Assembly (NCBI RefSeq): GCF_016920785.2
Contig: NW_024609837.1
Span: forward strand, 48,424,745 to 48,488,744
DNA length: 64,000 nt
From: Ixodes scapularis
Lineage: Eukaryota; Arthropoda; Arachnida; Ixodida; Ixodidae
Reading direction: 5' to 3'
Below are positions 1 to 10,672 of the stretch, piece after piece. The notes under the pieces were generated by a model. That model was not told where the DNA came from. It saw only the letters and a list, made by a program, of their open reading frames with translations, and did not search any database. The position numbers and the translations under genes were made by a program. Numbering within the stretch: the first letter of the stretch is position 1; each line of letters opens with the position of its first letter.

Positions 1-473
1 CTGGGTTGTTGCTGCAATGTGGGGACCACCACGTCCCCTAGTTGGTCACATATCACAAAACTCAATAAAGCGCAAAGAACAAGTAGTAGGACAAGGAAAA
101 ATGGTAGACGCTACGCTCAAGTTGCGTCTTAATGCATTAGTAGTGTAAGACAAGGTCAAAGTGAAAAATGCGATAAATAAACAGATAGATTTATATAATT
201 ATCACTTAAAACGAAGTGTGAAAGAATATTGTTTTCGAAAATTATATATATTAAAAATAACATGAATTAGTCAAGAACCTTTTAATAATTAATCAATAAA
301 CATTCTTCTATAAAAATTCTAGTATTATAAAAGTGATTAAAGCATCATCTTCTGTTGAATTTATAAGATTTACAAACAATTCGTACTTCAAACATTCTAT
401 CAAATTAATAATTATACACGATGTTGCGACAGGGTAAGCGCGTCTATAATAATAGTGACACTACTAATACTAA
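1..473. other. AT-rich stretch, no gene seen
   Basis: No convincing reading frame, RNA gene or terminal repeat is visible. The sequence is AT-rich with short A and T runs. It lies just beyond the 3' tail of the minus-strand CR1-like copy that begins at about 474, so it is probably the original flank of that insertion. Confidence 0.5.
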
Positions 474-1005
474 AAACTAATAATTATAATAACAATATTA
501 TTCTTTACTTTATGTGTTCCAAAACAACCACGCAGGTCTTCACATTGGTGCACACGAGATGATGAAAAGAAGAAAAACATCACGCGCGCAGCATCAAATG
601 TACAGATTAACTTGGCTACAAATAGTGGGCACACTTCACAGAAAATGTTGTGCAGTTTCAACTCTCAACAAGACTCCAAGTCCCGGCGAAAAAAACTGAG
701 GAATCCGTGAAAATGTCCAGGCTACAGAAATCGATTCTCTTTAATAAAATTTGCATACAGGACGGTACAGTGGTGAGACTTCAGACAAGGATTCAAAGTT
801 AATGACAGTAAAATGTCTGATAACGCGACAAGGAACATGAAAATCGATAGAATTCAGAAGTAGGTTAGCATCAATCCTAAAATTTACCACCTAGCTAAAA
901 AAAAAATTCACGCTCGAATCTGGTATGCGACAAAGACCTTAGTAAAACACTAGTAAGAAATTATGCATCCTCATAATAAAAGCGACGCTGAAAGTGCATG
1001 TCATA
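474..1005 (-). pseudogene. 3'-terminal piece of nested CR1-like element CR-B
   Basis: On the minus strand, 985-690 reads, with stops, as the C-terminal end of a CR1-like reverse transcriptase. A YDMHFQRRFYYED stretch starts exactly where the CR-B frame at 6309 breaks off, and the spacing matches the equivalent region of CR-A (FDRFFGRKFYY). A decayed DFHVP motif follows, as in the FHAPPR region of CR-A. The 3' UTR ends near 515-475 with an 'acataaagtaaag' block and an AT-rich tail, like the CR-A end 'acataaaataaag'. CR-A inserted at about 1005/1006, which separated this piece from the rest of CR-B. Confidence 0.65.
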
Positions 1006-2012
1006 TTCCTTGTCGGAATGGGCGGCAGCAGGGACGTGTGCGGTAGCTGCTCCGCTCCAATTTACGGGCGGCAGCAGTTTCTTCCTTGTGCTGGGCAATG
1101 TAAACGTCGGATTCACTGCAAATGCATCAATGTGTAAGGAAGACTACGAGTACCTCATGGCAGACGGCAAGAGCAGTTACAAGTACCCATCTTGTGCAAA
1201 GCGTCTGGACGAGTCGGGCAACAAGGTCAGTGACGATTCAGCGGCCACTCTACTCGAGGAGACAGATTTGAGTCCAGTTAACGTTACTCCTGGAACGGAC
1301 ACTAACCTTCTCGAGCTGGTGGTCTTGCTTTGCAAGAAAATCGACGACCTTACGAAGGCTGTCAAAACTTTGAAGACAAACAACGAGTCGCTGCGCATCC
1401 ATCTGTCGCGCAACAGTGAATTGCTGCGTAAATCATGCTTGCCGGAGGGACAGCCGGTCGCACCAGCCGTGCCACCGAAACACTACGCTGCTATTTTGAA
1501 GACGCCAGTGCCCTTCGTGAGCCATCATGTCAACTTTGCAGTGAACGACGACAAAAGCGGGGCAACTGAACGACCCCCCTTCCATGGAAACCCATGACGT
1601 GGCTGCTAACTCGCAACACACTCGAGCAGGTCTTGTTGATGACGAGGGATTCACCACGGTTACAAGAAAGAAAAGGCCTCAACCTACCGAGGGCGTGAGT
1701 ACTACTTGCAAGCTGGCCTCCGTACCACGACCACCACGGCGTCGTGCGCTCTTTGTCTCTAGACTGGCACCAAGTACAACGGTTGCGGGCATTTCCGAAG
1801 TTGTAGCCACTGCTTTGAAAGGAAATACTGCCTTGTGTACTAAGCTTGTGTCTAGGGATGAGAGCTACGCTTCTGTCAATGTATCTGTTGATATTAACGA
1901 TTTTGAAATACTCAACCGAGCAGAAATTTGGCCAACAGGATGCATTTTCCGACCCTTTTTCGGAAAGTTAAGAAATATGCCAGGTGATTCCGCGGCCGCC
2001 GGTGATAACTAA
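1006..2012 (+). pseudogene. CR-A ORF1 (frameshifted)
   Basis: ORF1 protein of a CR1-like element, expected to bind element RNA. Two overlapping frames cover it: one to 1597 and one from 1584 to 2012, so a frameshift lies near 1584-1597. The N-terminal part has a cysteine pair (MCKEDYEY, YPSCAK) and then a predicted coiled coil (KIDDLTKAVKTLKTNNESLR, about 1339-1398). The second frame starts with a GFTTVTRKKR signature and continues to a conserved C-terminal block. The ATG at 998 lies in the CR-B flank, so it cannot be the native start. CR-B has a matching ORF1 on the other strand at 11558-10790, which supports the assignment. Confidence 0.7.
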
Positions 2013-2134
2013 GACAATGGAATGCACGGTTTATTGCCAAAACGTACGTGGTATCAGAACCAAGTCTTCTGAGCTTATGTCTGGAATTGTAGGAAGTTCA
2101 ACAGAATGTTAAGTTGGGCTAGTTGGTTCTTCAT

Positions 2135-3319
2135 GACTGGAAGGAAGCGCCGAAAGACGGGGACAAAAGAAGTAGGTAACTCGGAAATGAAGGCCGTTTT
2201 AGGATTTTCCGATACGTGGATGATTACCTGGTTATTGTCCTCCAACCAAAAGAGTGCATTGGCAACGATGTAGCAGAATTGTTGGGTGTCTTTGCGGCCT
2301 GCTCCCATGGTTTGAAGTTTACCTATGCGAGAACATCGGGGGGGGGGGGGGGGGGGGGGCGGGGGGCATCTACAGTTTCTAGATCTTAAGCTCACGTTTC
2401 TTCAAGATCACACATGTTGGGCCTATGAGCCCGGTCTAAGAAAAACGTGCTACGGTACGACTCTGCCCATTCTAAACTTATAAAAAAAGGTATCGCCGCG
2501 TCCTGCCTTGAAGCAGCGTTGAAGAAGTCGTGTGAACATGAAATGGGCAGTAGTTTTCTGTTGCAGGTTGATCGCCTATTAGCTGCGGGTTTCCCGGGAA
2601 AAACACTCGCTGATGTAGCAGATGGATTGAAGAGAAAGTTTAGAGGCCTTCCACAAAAAGCACATGAACGACCAAAAGGTAGACCAGCAATCATACCCTA
2701 CCTTCATGCCGTATCCCACAACTTGAAAAAAGTTGCGGGGCGCTTCAACGTTCCGGTGGTTTTCACGGCCCCTAGCAAACTTTCGTCTTTGTGCAAGCGA
2801 ATTAACTACCCACACAGGGACAGGGAAGAATGCACAAAAAACACGGAAATAAGTTTTTGGAATGTTCATCCTGTGTCGTTTACGACATTCCATTATCATG
2901 TGGGCGTTCCTACGTAGGACAAACTGGCCGCTGCGTCAATGAACGTGCAAGAGAACATGCGTCAGCTGTCAAACAGACGCCGTCAGGGCATCTGGCAGTA
3001 CATTGCGCTGGATGCCCGTGCACACCATTGTTTACTAACACCGCCATCCCGGGACGACACAGCAATAAAACCACAAGGGAAGTACACGAAGCATTCATTA
3101 TCAAAACAGTGGGCGTTGATAACTGCGTCAGCGAGCCGTCTGTGGCATTGTTAGATAAGAAGATTCTATTTTTAGAGAGAGAGTGGGGTGGCAGGAAATT
3201 AAGTGGTTTTTATAGTATTTAAGTCTTTGTATTTTTCAATAAACTTCCAGTGGCGAGTGCGCCACGTGTCGTCGTTACCTACTTCTTTTGTCCCCGTCTT
3301 TCGGCGCTTCCTTCCAGTC
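2135..3319. repeat. 46-bp perfect inverted repeat bounding PLE-A
   Basis: Positions 2135-2180 are the exact reverse complement of 3274-3319 (46 of 46 by eye). The outer 35 bp at the left (2100-2134) have no partner on the right. The structure resembles the inverted partial copies often seen at the 5' end of Penelope-like insertions. Confidence 0.9.
2182..3222 (+). pseudogene. PLE-A reverse transcriptase end and GIY-YIG endonuclease
   Basis: Reading across frames, the catalytic YVDD of the RT (2213-2224) leads to ACSHGLKFTY. After the G run comes the thumb/connector (RYDSAHSKLIKKGI, about 2453), then a GIY-YIG domain in another frame: CVVYDIPLSCGRSYVGQTGR at about 2872-2931, with NERAREH and a late conserved Glu (LFLERE, about 3168). 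GIY-YIG C-terminal to the RT is the hallmark of Penelope-like elements; the nuclease nicks target DNA. At least two frameshifts are present (G run; about 2830-2917) and the N-terminal RT is absent. Confidence 0.8.
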
Positions 3320-6308
3320 GTGTAGGAAATTCCTTTACCGTGTTATGCCTTACGGAGACGTGGCTGGACGAAGGTATTTCTAGCACCGATTATTTCCCCC
3401 ATGTTATTCCGTTTTTCGCCGAGATCGAAATTACGCAAGCACGGGGCAAAAATATGGCGGCGGTGTACTTACTGCCGTGAATACTTCTATGCGAGCATGG
3501 AGAAGGCAAGCTCTAGAGTCTTACTCGGAGTGCGTTTGGGTAGAGCTTGCAACGAATGATGGCGTCAACTTTTTAATCGGAAACTATTATTTTCCACCCC
3601 AGTTTAGCTCTGATAATTTTGTGGCAGAGCTGAGAGCCCTAGAGCAAACTTCAGATGTGTCAGTTTCGCATTCACATTTATGGAGACTTTAACATTCCGG
3701 GGATAGACTGGGTGACAGATGTCACAACGGATGGGAACGATCGCAAATCGAAGGCGTCAAGCCTAATGGATTTTATGTATATAAATGGCTTTGAACAGTG
3801 CAATAAGCTACAGAACTCAGCGGGCAACATACTTGACCTTGCACTAGTGTCTTCGCCAATTAATAGTATCAGTTCAGTTGACGATCCTATAACACGTGTC
3901 GATCATTTCCATCCTCCTTTTGTTGTTTCATTTTTTTCCCGCCCGGTCAACAGGTTTTTTTACAACCAGACTTGCTTTTTATACAGCGAAGGAGATTATC
4001 TTAACATGTACTATTATCTTCAAAGTTACAACTGGGATCCTATCTTGAAAGACACGTGCGTTGACTCCACAACAGAGGCATTTACAAAAATTGTGTCGAG
4101 TGCCATGGATACCTTTATACCGAAGCGCGCTTCACGGTCATACAAATACCCTTCATAGTTTTCATGGGAACTAAAATGCTGCTTACGCAAACAATTGCAC
4201 TATCACCGGACTTTTAAAAAAACGGGATTAGAAAAATGGTACTTGAAGTACAGCGAGTGTCGCTCTGTTGCAAAGCGGTTGTTTAAGAGATATGAGAAAT
4301 TTCACGTTTCTCAGACTGAGTCTTTTCTGAATTCAAGTCCAAAAGACTTGGAAATTCGTACCCACTCAAAAAAACAAGCGTAGTAGTAGTGTTCCTCTCT
4401 TACGGGGTAGTTCCGGCTATATATCGAATCCAAATGAAGTGGCAGTCATGTTTGCTCAGCATTTTATGTCGTGCTTCTCTTCTGGAACTAACACAAAATC
4501 AGCTGTGAAATGCCCGAATACCTCTGATTTTTTTCCGTTTGTTCCAAAGGATGAGCTTGAGATAAGTACATGCATAAGGGACATGAAGTCGAAGTTATCT
4601 GCTGGCGCAGACGGAATACCGAGCTTTACTTTAAAGGGATGTGCTCATCTTTTAACTCCGGTGTTGCTTCATATCTTTAACCTGTCGCTACTATCGGGCA
4701 GATTCCCGTCTATATGGAAGCACTCTGTCATAGTTCCGATATTTAAATCAGGCGATAACACAATTGTGAGCAACTATCGCCCTGTCTCTTTATTATCTAG
4801 TTTCTCTAAAGTTTTAGAGATGAGGCTGCATAATCGTTTTTACAAATACTTCCGTCAAAAAATTTGTCCTGAGCAACACGGATTCTTGAAGGAAAAGTCG
4901 GTGGAAACAAATTTGTGTACATTCTTAGATTATGCTGTGCCATTTGTTCATGGCCATCAACAAGTAGACGTCATCTACTTTGACATGTCGAAGGCGTTCG
5001 ACAGGGTCAATCATGATTGGCTCCTGCGTAAACTGGATGACTTCGGCCTATGTTCAACGTATTGTAATTGGTTTAGGAGCTACCTTAGCGATCGTACATA
5101 CTGTGTTCGTGTATCGGGATTTATGTCCAAAGCCTTTATTTCGTCGTCAGGGGTGCCTCAGGGGAGCAACTTGGGTCCACTTTTGTTTTTAATCTTTGTG
5201 AATGACATTGTATCTTCGGTAAAAAATTCTAAAGTGCTTTTATTCGCCGACGATATAAAGTTTCGTCATGTTAGTTTACAATCTGAATGCACGCTTCTTC
5301 AAAGCGATGTCGATAACATAGCTAGGTGGTGCTTTAATAATGATCTCCTGCTTAATGAACATAAAACACAGGCTATAGGTCTCTGTAGAAAGCGAAAGCC
5401 CATTGCGTTCAGCTATATCTTAGATGGCGTCGTCATCAAGCGAGTGTGTGTTCCTCGCGATCTTGGAGTCTTTATAGATAAGGCATTGAATTTTAGTCAT
5501 CACGTGTCGGTCACATGCAACGCATCACTTAGAACAATGGGAGCAATTTCACGTTTCACAAGACAATTTTCTTCCTATGCATGTATTGTTCGTTTATTTT
5601 GTTGTCTAATTCGCTCAAAACTTGAGTTTGCATCTATAGTGTGGAATTGTATAAATGATACAGCATCTTGCTCTATCGAGCGCGTACAGAAGCGTTTTAT
5701 TCACATTGTTTTCGATCGTTTTTTTGGACGTAAGTTTTATTATAACCACGATCGACTGCTCAAGATACTTGGTTTGTGTCTTCTGTTTGACAGATGGCGT
5801 TGTCGGGATATCTTGTTTTTACACAAACTTGTCAATGGGCTTGTAGATTCTCCTGTCTTGTTAAGCGCTGCATGTTTCCACGCCCCACCACGTTTAAGCC
5901 GTAATCGCAACTTTTTCTATCCATCCACGTTCTTTCACACGCCTCCCCTAATACGAATGCAGCTTGATTTTAATAAGTTGCATTGTTCGCTCCTAGAGAT
6001 ATTCAGTGACAAGTCAACTTTTCGGCGTAATCTAGAGAATATATTGTTTGCATGATCCCAGTGTTCAGCAATTTTGAGCTTTTTTTTTTCTGGGCTGTTT
6101 TGTTTCTATTTTTAGTGCCTCTTCTTCTTTTACCTTATCCTGCTTGTCAGATGTCGCTATGCGTTCTATGTTTGTTTTGATAGTTCTTTTTGAGATACCT
6201 ATGTTTTCTCTGTGTTTTTACTTTTTATCTTGTCAGCATTTGCTGTGTACCACACAAAAGGTCCTGTGCTGTTTGTGGACACATAAAATAAAGACTATTA
6301 TTATTATT

Positions 6309-7353
6309 ATAGACAATGCCTATCCTTCTTTTTTGCACGGATCCAATGCTTAGAATATGTGCACGTGTTAGAGAGTTCCAAACCACTGAGGCCAATGCAA
6401 GCCGTGAACAATCTAAAGTACAAAATAAACGAATTATACAAGCAGGGAGTATAAACTTTGGAGTTATACGAGATATAACACCAAGAGTTTTCATCGCACG
6501 GCCAACATCGAAAGAAACATGAGCATTGAATGACAACGCGCTATGAAGGGACACACCGATATCTTTCATTACTGTCGCCTTCGATAGGAGCTCCTCCCAA
6601 AGAGTAAGCAAAGTGCGTAACAGCGTGTGGTCTGCTAAGAGGGAACCTTAGTTTTAGTAGGATTTCATTTAATTTTATTTCATTATTCGCCAAATATCAT
6701 TGTAGTATGTTATTGACGTCATGTTAAAGAGCATTACAACCAAGAGGACTAGCAAAGCGCATAAAAATCTTAATATCATCTGTAAACAATAACAGCTCAG
6801 CGTTTGTGATACTTGAAGCTGTATCGTTAACAAATATCAAAAACAGAAGAGGCCGAAGATTCGTACCCTTCGGGGTACCTGAGGTTAAGCAAAATAATTT
6901 AGAATGTAAACTAGAAATTCTAACATGATTCGTGCTATATGACAAATAGCTTTGAAATCAGAGATGTTCAGAACAACAACCTATAACAATAATTTGTAGA
7001 GGAAAAACGCATGATCAATTTTGTCGAATTCTTTAGAAATATCAAAATAAATAGCATCTACCTGTCGTCTACTCGTAACAATTGGTGCAGCGAATTATGA
7101 AGACTCTCCCGTAATAAACCCGTGCTGCGAAGCAGTTAAGTTTTGATGTTACGTTACGTTATACTTTTATGTATTTTTGATGTTAAGTTATACTTATATG
7201 AACAACTTTTTCAAACATCTTAGAAAAGCCGCACAGAAAAAAAACAGGCCGATAATTACAGACAACCGATGAATCGCCCACCTTTAAGAATGGCACGACA
7301 ACCGCTTTCTTCCATAACAATGGGAACCCACCAGAGCGAATTAGCAAGTTGAA
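6309..7353 (-). pseudogene. CR-B reverse transcriptase, middle segment
   Basis: The minus strand reads as the RT core of a CR1-like element closely related to CR-A, decayed by frameshifts. In protein order from 7353 down it shows FNLLIRSGGFPLLWKKAVVV, CNYRPV, FDISKEFDKIDH (about 7040), SGTPKGTNLRPLLFLIFVND (about 6840), FTDDIKIF (about 6770) and VQKRRIGIV (about 6320). It stops at 6309 where CR-A is inserted and continues at 1005. At 7353 it is interrupted by CR-C and continues upstream at 8803. The GTPKG and FTDD variants replace the usual GVPQG and FADD, consistent with an old copy. Confidence 0.8.
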
Positions 7354-8642
7354 GGTCTTGAAAGGTCTTGAAGAAATAATACATCACAGACTTTCTTGTT
7401 ATCTAGAAAAACATCACATACTCTCCGATTTTCAACACGGTTTTAGGAAGAAGCGTTCAACTGAAACAGCGCTGTTAATGCAAAAGGAAGAAATACTCGA
7501 ATCTATCGAGGATAAAGGGCTTATTCTAGGTGTGTATGTTGACTTTTCTAAGGCATTTGATTTAATTAATCATAACCTACTAATTAAAAAGTTAGAGCAC
7601 TATGGCATTCGAGGAATTGGACTTAAACTTTTTAAATCATATTTGGAGCATCGTACGCAATTTGTTAGCATAAATAATTATAATTCAGCAACCAAAAGAA
7701 TTGTGACTGGAGTCCCCCAGGGGAGTGTACTTGGGCCGCTGTTGCTTGTATTGTTTATAAATGATATCGAACAATGCGCACCAAGCGTCAAATTCTTTTC
7801 ATACGCAGATGATACCACTCTTTTTATTAAAAGTGAAACAACTTCTGAAATCGAAAGTACGGCGGCAGTTATTCTTGAAAACCTATACTTATGGACGCAA
7901 CTCAATGGACTAAAAATAAACACAGACAAAACTAAATGCGTACTGTTTAGACCACGGAATCGTAAAATATCGTTGCCTTTAAATATCACGATGAATAATA
8001 TCAGTTAAAATTCTTGGTGTCATTTTTACCGAATCACTCTCTTGGACTGAACACGTTGAGTATATCCACCGGAAAGTTTGCAAGGCCATAGGAATAATAT
8101 CAAAAACTCGTTTTATGTTTCCCGCGCGAGTGAAGTTGCTCTTGTATTACCCTCTGATCTACACACATTACGTGTACTGTCACCTTGTTTGGGGAACCAC
8201 AACGAAACAAAACTTAACAACACTGCTACTAACAAAGAAGAAAGTATTTCACATAATTGAAAATGTTTCTTTTTTGCATTCTTCTGGGAAGCTTTTTCGT
8301 AAACATAAAGCTGTGACAATTAAGCATTTGTACAACTATCGTTTGATGGGAGCCTACAATACGGCAGTAAAACAAAATAACAACTTTTTTCTTTCTGTAC
8401 TGTCGGGCCTGGAGAGAACAACCCAGACGTATGAAACTAGACACAGTGAGGGCTGGTGTGTTACTACTTCCCGCACGAACTATGGACTAACTTCTTTAAA
8501 ACATACACTACCGTCACTTTTAAATGAGCTCGAAGGTGAAAATATTGACATTACAAAAAAATCAAAGGGTAAGCTACGCGAAATGCTATTGGAAAACAGT
8601 GTTAAAGACTTTTTTGTAGATAATCGATGCAATAGGGTGTAG
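7354..8642 (+). pseudogene. CR-C reverse transcriptase
   Basis: The RT lacks its fingers and N-terminal part. Visible motifs are HGFRKKRSTETA (about 7437), VYVDFSKAFDLINH (about 7531), GVPQGSVLGPLL (about 7708) and YADD (7802-7813). A frameshift near 8005-8016 moves the frame to the C-terminal region (ILGVIFTESLSW, then a frame ending at 8642). The family differs from CR-A and CR-B in its thumb sequence. A nearby in-frame ATG at 7349 belongs to the flank, so it is not the native start. Confidence 0.8.
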
Positions 8643-8798
8643 TACGTTGTTTTTTGCGTGTCCTGTTCGAAATGTCTCTGCTGCTTTGCTACACGGAGTA
8701 GGGCCTCGTCAAGCTGCAAGCCCCGCAGCTTTTCGCCCTATCTCCCTCCTTTGTAAAAAGGAAAAGGCAAATAAATTATTATTATTATTATTACATTA
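7354..8798 (+). mobile_element. CR1-like element CR-C, 5'-truncated
   Basis: A plus-strand non-LTR fragment inserted in the CR-B RT. A 4-bp duplication TGAA (7350-7353 and 8799-8802) bounds it, and an (ATT)n tail ends it at about 8775-8793. When it is discounted, the CR-B codons rejoin as HI then FNL, matching LHIFNL in CR-A. Most of its 5' half, including ORF1 and the endonuclease, is missing. Confidence 0.85.
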
Positions 8799-8802
8799 TG
8801 AA

Positions 8803-10177
8803 ATATGTTTCAAATGGGTGCAAACATGTCACCCCTACCTTAGATTATAAAGCTCGGAGTACAATCTACACCACTAGATAACTTCGGTTTAAGGTTTCTG
8901 ATACCTGCCTCATTTTCATCTGTAACTATTTTAAAACCCGATATATCATCCTTGCAGTTTACTTCTATGACAATAATCTGACTAATTGGCTGACCAATTG
9001 TGTACCAGTACTACAATAGTCTGGAAAACAACCTGCCACCTCTGGTGCCAACGAACAATACTCAATGCTTCAGTTAGAACAATCCCACAGTGACATTCCA
9101 TGTGCATCTTTTCGAGTGTGCGGTTCTGCAAACTTCCACAACATCTTAGGGCGGCGGTTCAGATCGCGCTCGATATCATCAAAATGTTACTGTTCATTGC
9201 GCGAGTACGATATTTTTCCGAGAGCACCATAAATACAGAATTTTGTGTAACACAAGCTAGAGCATTTTTTTAATCTTTGGAAATCGTCTTTTTTCTGAAC
9301 GTACATTTTTAAATCATTGCGAAACTACTCTGGTTAAACGGAAAGTTGAGAAATACGTTTTGGGACAAAAATGCTAATCGCTTTTTTTCACAAGTGAAGT
9401 AAACGCTTTTGTTGTTAGATTGGTGTCAGCTAATACGAGAACATCGCTGCAGTTGTAATTATGAACGTATTTATACATTTCCTGATAATCTCTTTAGGGG
9501 TAACAATAAGCAGACGGTCTGCTCAATACGTGCAGCTTTCTTAGAAGCCGTATTTAAACCTTGAGATGAGGACGATGTCTATTCATTTGTGCTAGAGGTT
9601 TCGAAACAGTGCAAATTGATTTGATTGGAATATTTTGTAACAGTAGGTCAGAAACATTACCGGTGGAGTTTATGAAACTGTTAAGCTGATTCAGCCCACA
9701 TAATGTATAAGACATAACTCCTCAGCTGCCTTATTTGACGTGATTAAATTACCACTGTTTACAACGTTCAGTCCCCAAGCTATTCTAGTAAGGTTAAAAT
9801 CTCCGGATATTCAAACATTGTACCTATCGAATTTTCCTTGTGTTTCCAGCGTTTCAAGGGGTTCTATAAAAAATGAATAATTTCAAAGCGGTTGAGAAAA
9901 TTAGTTTCCAACAAGGTAATTAAAGCTATCGGCACTCTTCATTTCTCCCCATAAACATTCAAAATACGATCCCAGGTCGAATCTTTGATGTGACCCAATC
10001 TAAGAGTAAAGCACCACAAATACGCCACCAACTAGTTTTTGCCCCGTGCTAACATAGTCTGTCGCGATGGTAGACATTGTAGTTACGTGCAAAGGAATTC
10101 GAATTCGTAATGAAATTGCACAGTTATGTTTACGATAAGCAAACAATTCGGCAGAGACACTTAAGACTGCTTAGGTG
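8803..10177 (-). pseudogene. CR-B ORF2: endonuclease to RT linker segment
   Basis: No open frame survives, but on the minus strand conserved blocks line up with CR-A. IRNLKPKLSSGVDCTPSF at about 8890 matches IRDMKSKLSAGADGIPSF of CR-A. SGDFNLTRIAWG at about 9815 matches YGDFNIPGIDWV. LGSYFECLWGEMKSADSF at about 9960 matches LESYSECVWVELATNDGV. RNYNVYHRDRLC lies near 10075. This is the endonuclease and linker of the same CR-B copy whose RT lies at 6309-7353. It carries many stops and frameshifts. Confidence 0.7.
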
Positions 10178-10672
10178 TGAAAATGCGAAAGCATTATAGT
10201 CCCGCGCGGGAGGCAGAGCGCTCATTTTACCTACTCATGACGTGGTGCCACCCCCTCCTTATTGGCTGCGCTGCCACGTGCCCGCAAACGCACGCACTAG
10301 GCCATACCTTTAGTCAGCCAGATGGCTGGGACGTGACGTGTGCAATTACGCACGCACTAGGCACACCTTTAGTCAGCCAGAACCGTAAAAATGCCGTGGT
10401 GTCCAATAAAGGAAAAAAAAGGCCTTGGCGTCAAGGAAGCGTGCTCGTCTAGTACCCCGGAGGCCTGGGTTCAATCCCCTCCCAGACCGAAATGTTCCAA
10501 ATTTTCTTTTCCGAGCGTTTACAGGACCCTTCCTCAGAAATATGACGTCAATCCGAGCATTTTTGATGTGTTTTAGTCTATGCGCCGTCGGCCATTCTCG
10601 GTATCATGGATCGGTCACTGTGACGACGACGACGGATTCTAGCGTGATAGGACATACAATGCTTTCTCATTA
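10178..10672. mobile_element. Short nonautonomous element with terminal inverted repeats and tRNA-like promoter
   Basis: Inserted between the first codons of CR-B ORF2 (10779-10673) and the rest of its endonuclease. The ends are imperfect inverted repeats: 'aatgcgaaagcattatag' at about 10182 and, read on the minus strand, 'aatgagaaagcattgtatg' at about 10672. Around 10425-10490 a tRNA-like promoter is visible with a B box close to consensus (ggttcaatccc, about 10468). A 35-bp direct repeat with period 60 lies at 10290-10381. No protein is encoded. It could be a MITE carrying a SINE or a composite; target duplications are not clear. Confidence 0.6.

Larger units (their letters stand above)
2100..3320 (+). 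mobile_element. Penelope-like element PLE-A, 5'-truncated
   Basis: It is inserted inside the CR-A endonuclease frame and flanked by a 12-bp duplication with one mismatch (2088-2099 tgtaggaagttc; 3321-3332 tgtaggaaattc). It encodes the end of a Penelope-type RT (RYVDDYLV, 2210-2233) and a GIY-YIG endonuclease domain. A 46-bp perfect inverted repeat lies near its ends: 2135-2180 against 3274-3319. The left copy is an inverted piece of the element's own 3' end. A run of G at 2338-2366, broken by one C, interrupts the frame. Confidence 0.85.
2017..6055 (+). pseudogene. CR-A ORF2: endonuclease plus reverse transcriptase (broken)
   Basis: ORF2 starts at 2017, five bases after the ORF1 stop, with MECTVYCQNVRG, the start of an exonuclease-endonuclease-phosphatase domain. 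It is cut at 2099 by PLE-A and resumes at 3321 with LTETWLDEG. Endonuclease motifs GDFNIPGIDW (about 3680) and the degenerate DHFHPP (about 3900) follow in shifted frames. The RT domain is one long frame from 4439 to 6055, with YRPVSL, FDMSKAFDRVNH, GVPQGSNLGPLL and FADD (5243-5254). Several frameshifts and a stop near 4381 separate the endonuclease and RT parts, so no active protein is expected. No RNase H domain is seen. Confidence 0.85.
1006..6308 (+). mobile_element. CR1-like non-LTR retrotransposon CR-A, near full length
   Basis: A two-ORF non-LTR element of about 4.1 kb once the 1.2 kb Penelope insertion at 2100-3320 is discounted. It has ORF1 (coiled coil), ORF2 (endonuclease then reverse transcriptase), a 3' UTR and an (ATT)n tail at about 6290-6308. 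The boundaries come from the CR-B coding frame: the left flank ends 'gtcata' (1000-1005) and the right flank resumes 'gacaatgcc' (6312 on). Only 'ata' is shared, so the target duplication is 3 bp or absent. Numerous frameshifts mark it as dead. The CR1/Jockey-group assignment rests on domain order and RT motifs; the exact clade is not settled. Confidence 0.85.

Noticed and set aside
998..1005. ATG at 998 as the start of CR-A ORF1
   Set aside because: The CR-B frame shows that the element begins at about 1006, so this ATG is flanking sequence.
7349..7353. ATG at 7349 as the start of the CR-C protein
   Set aside because: It lies in the flank/target duplication; CR-C is simply 5'-truncated.
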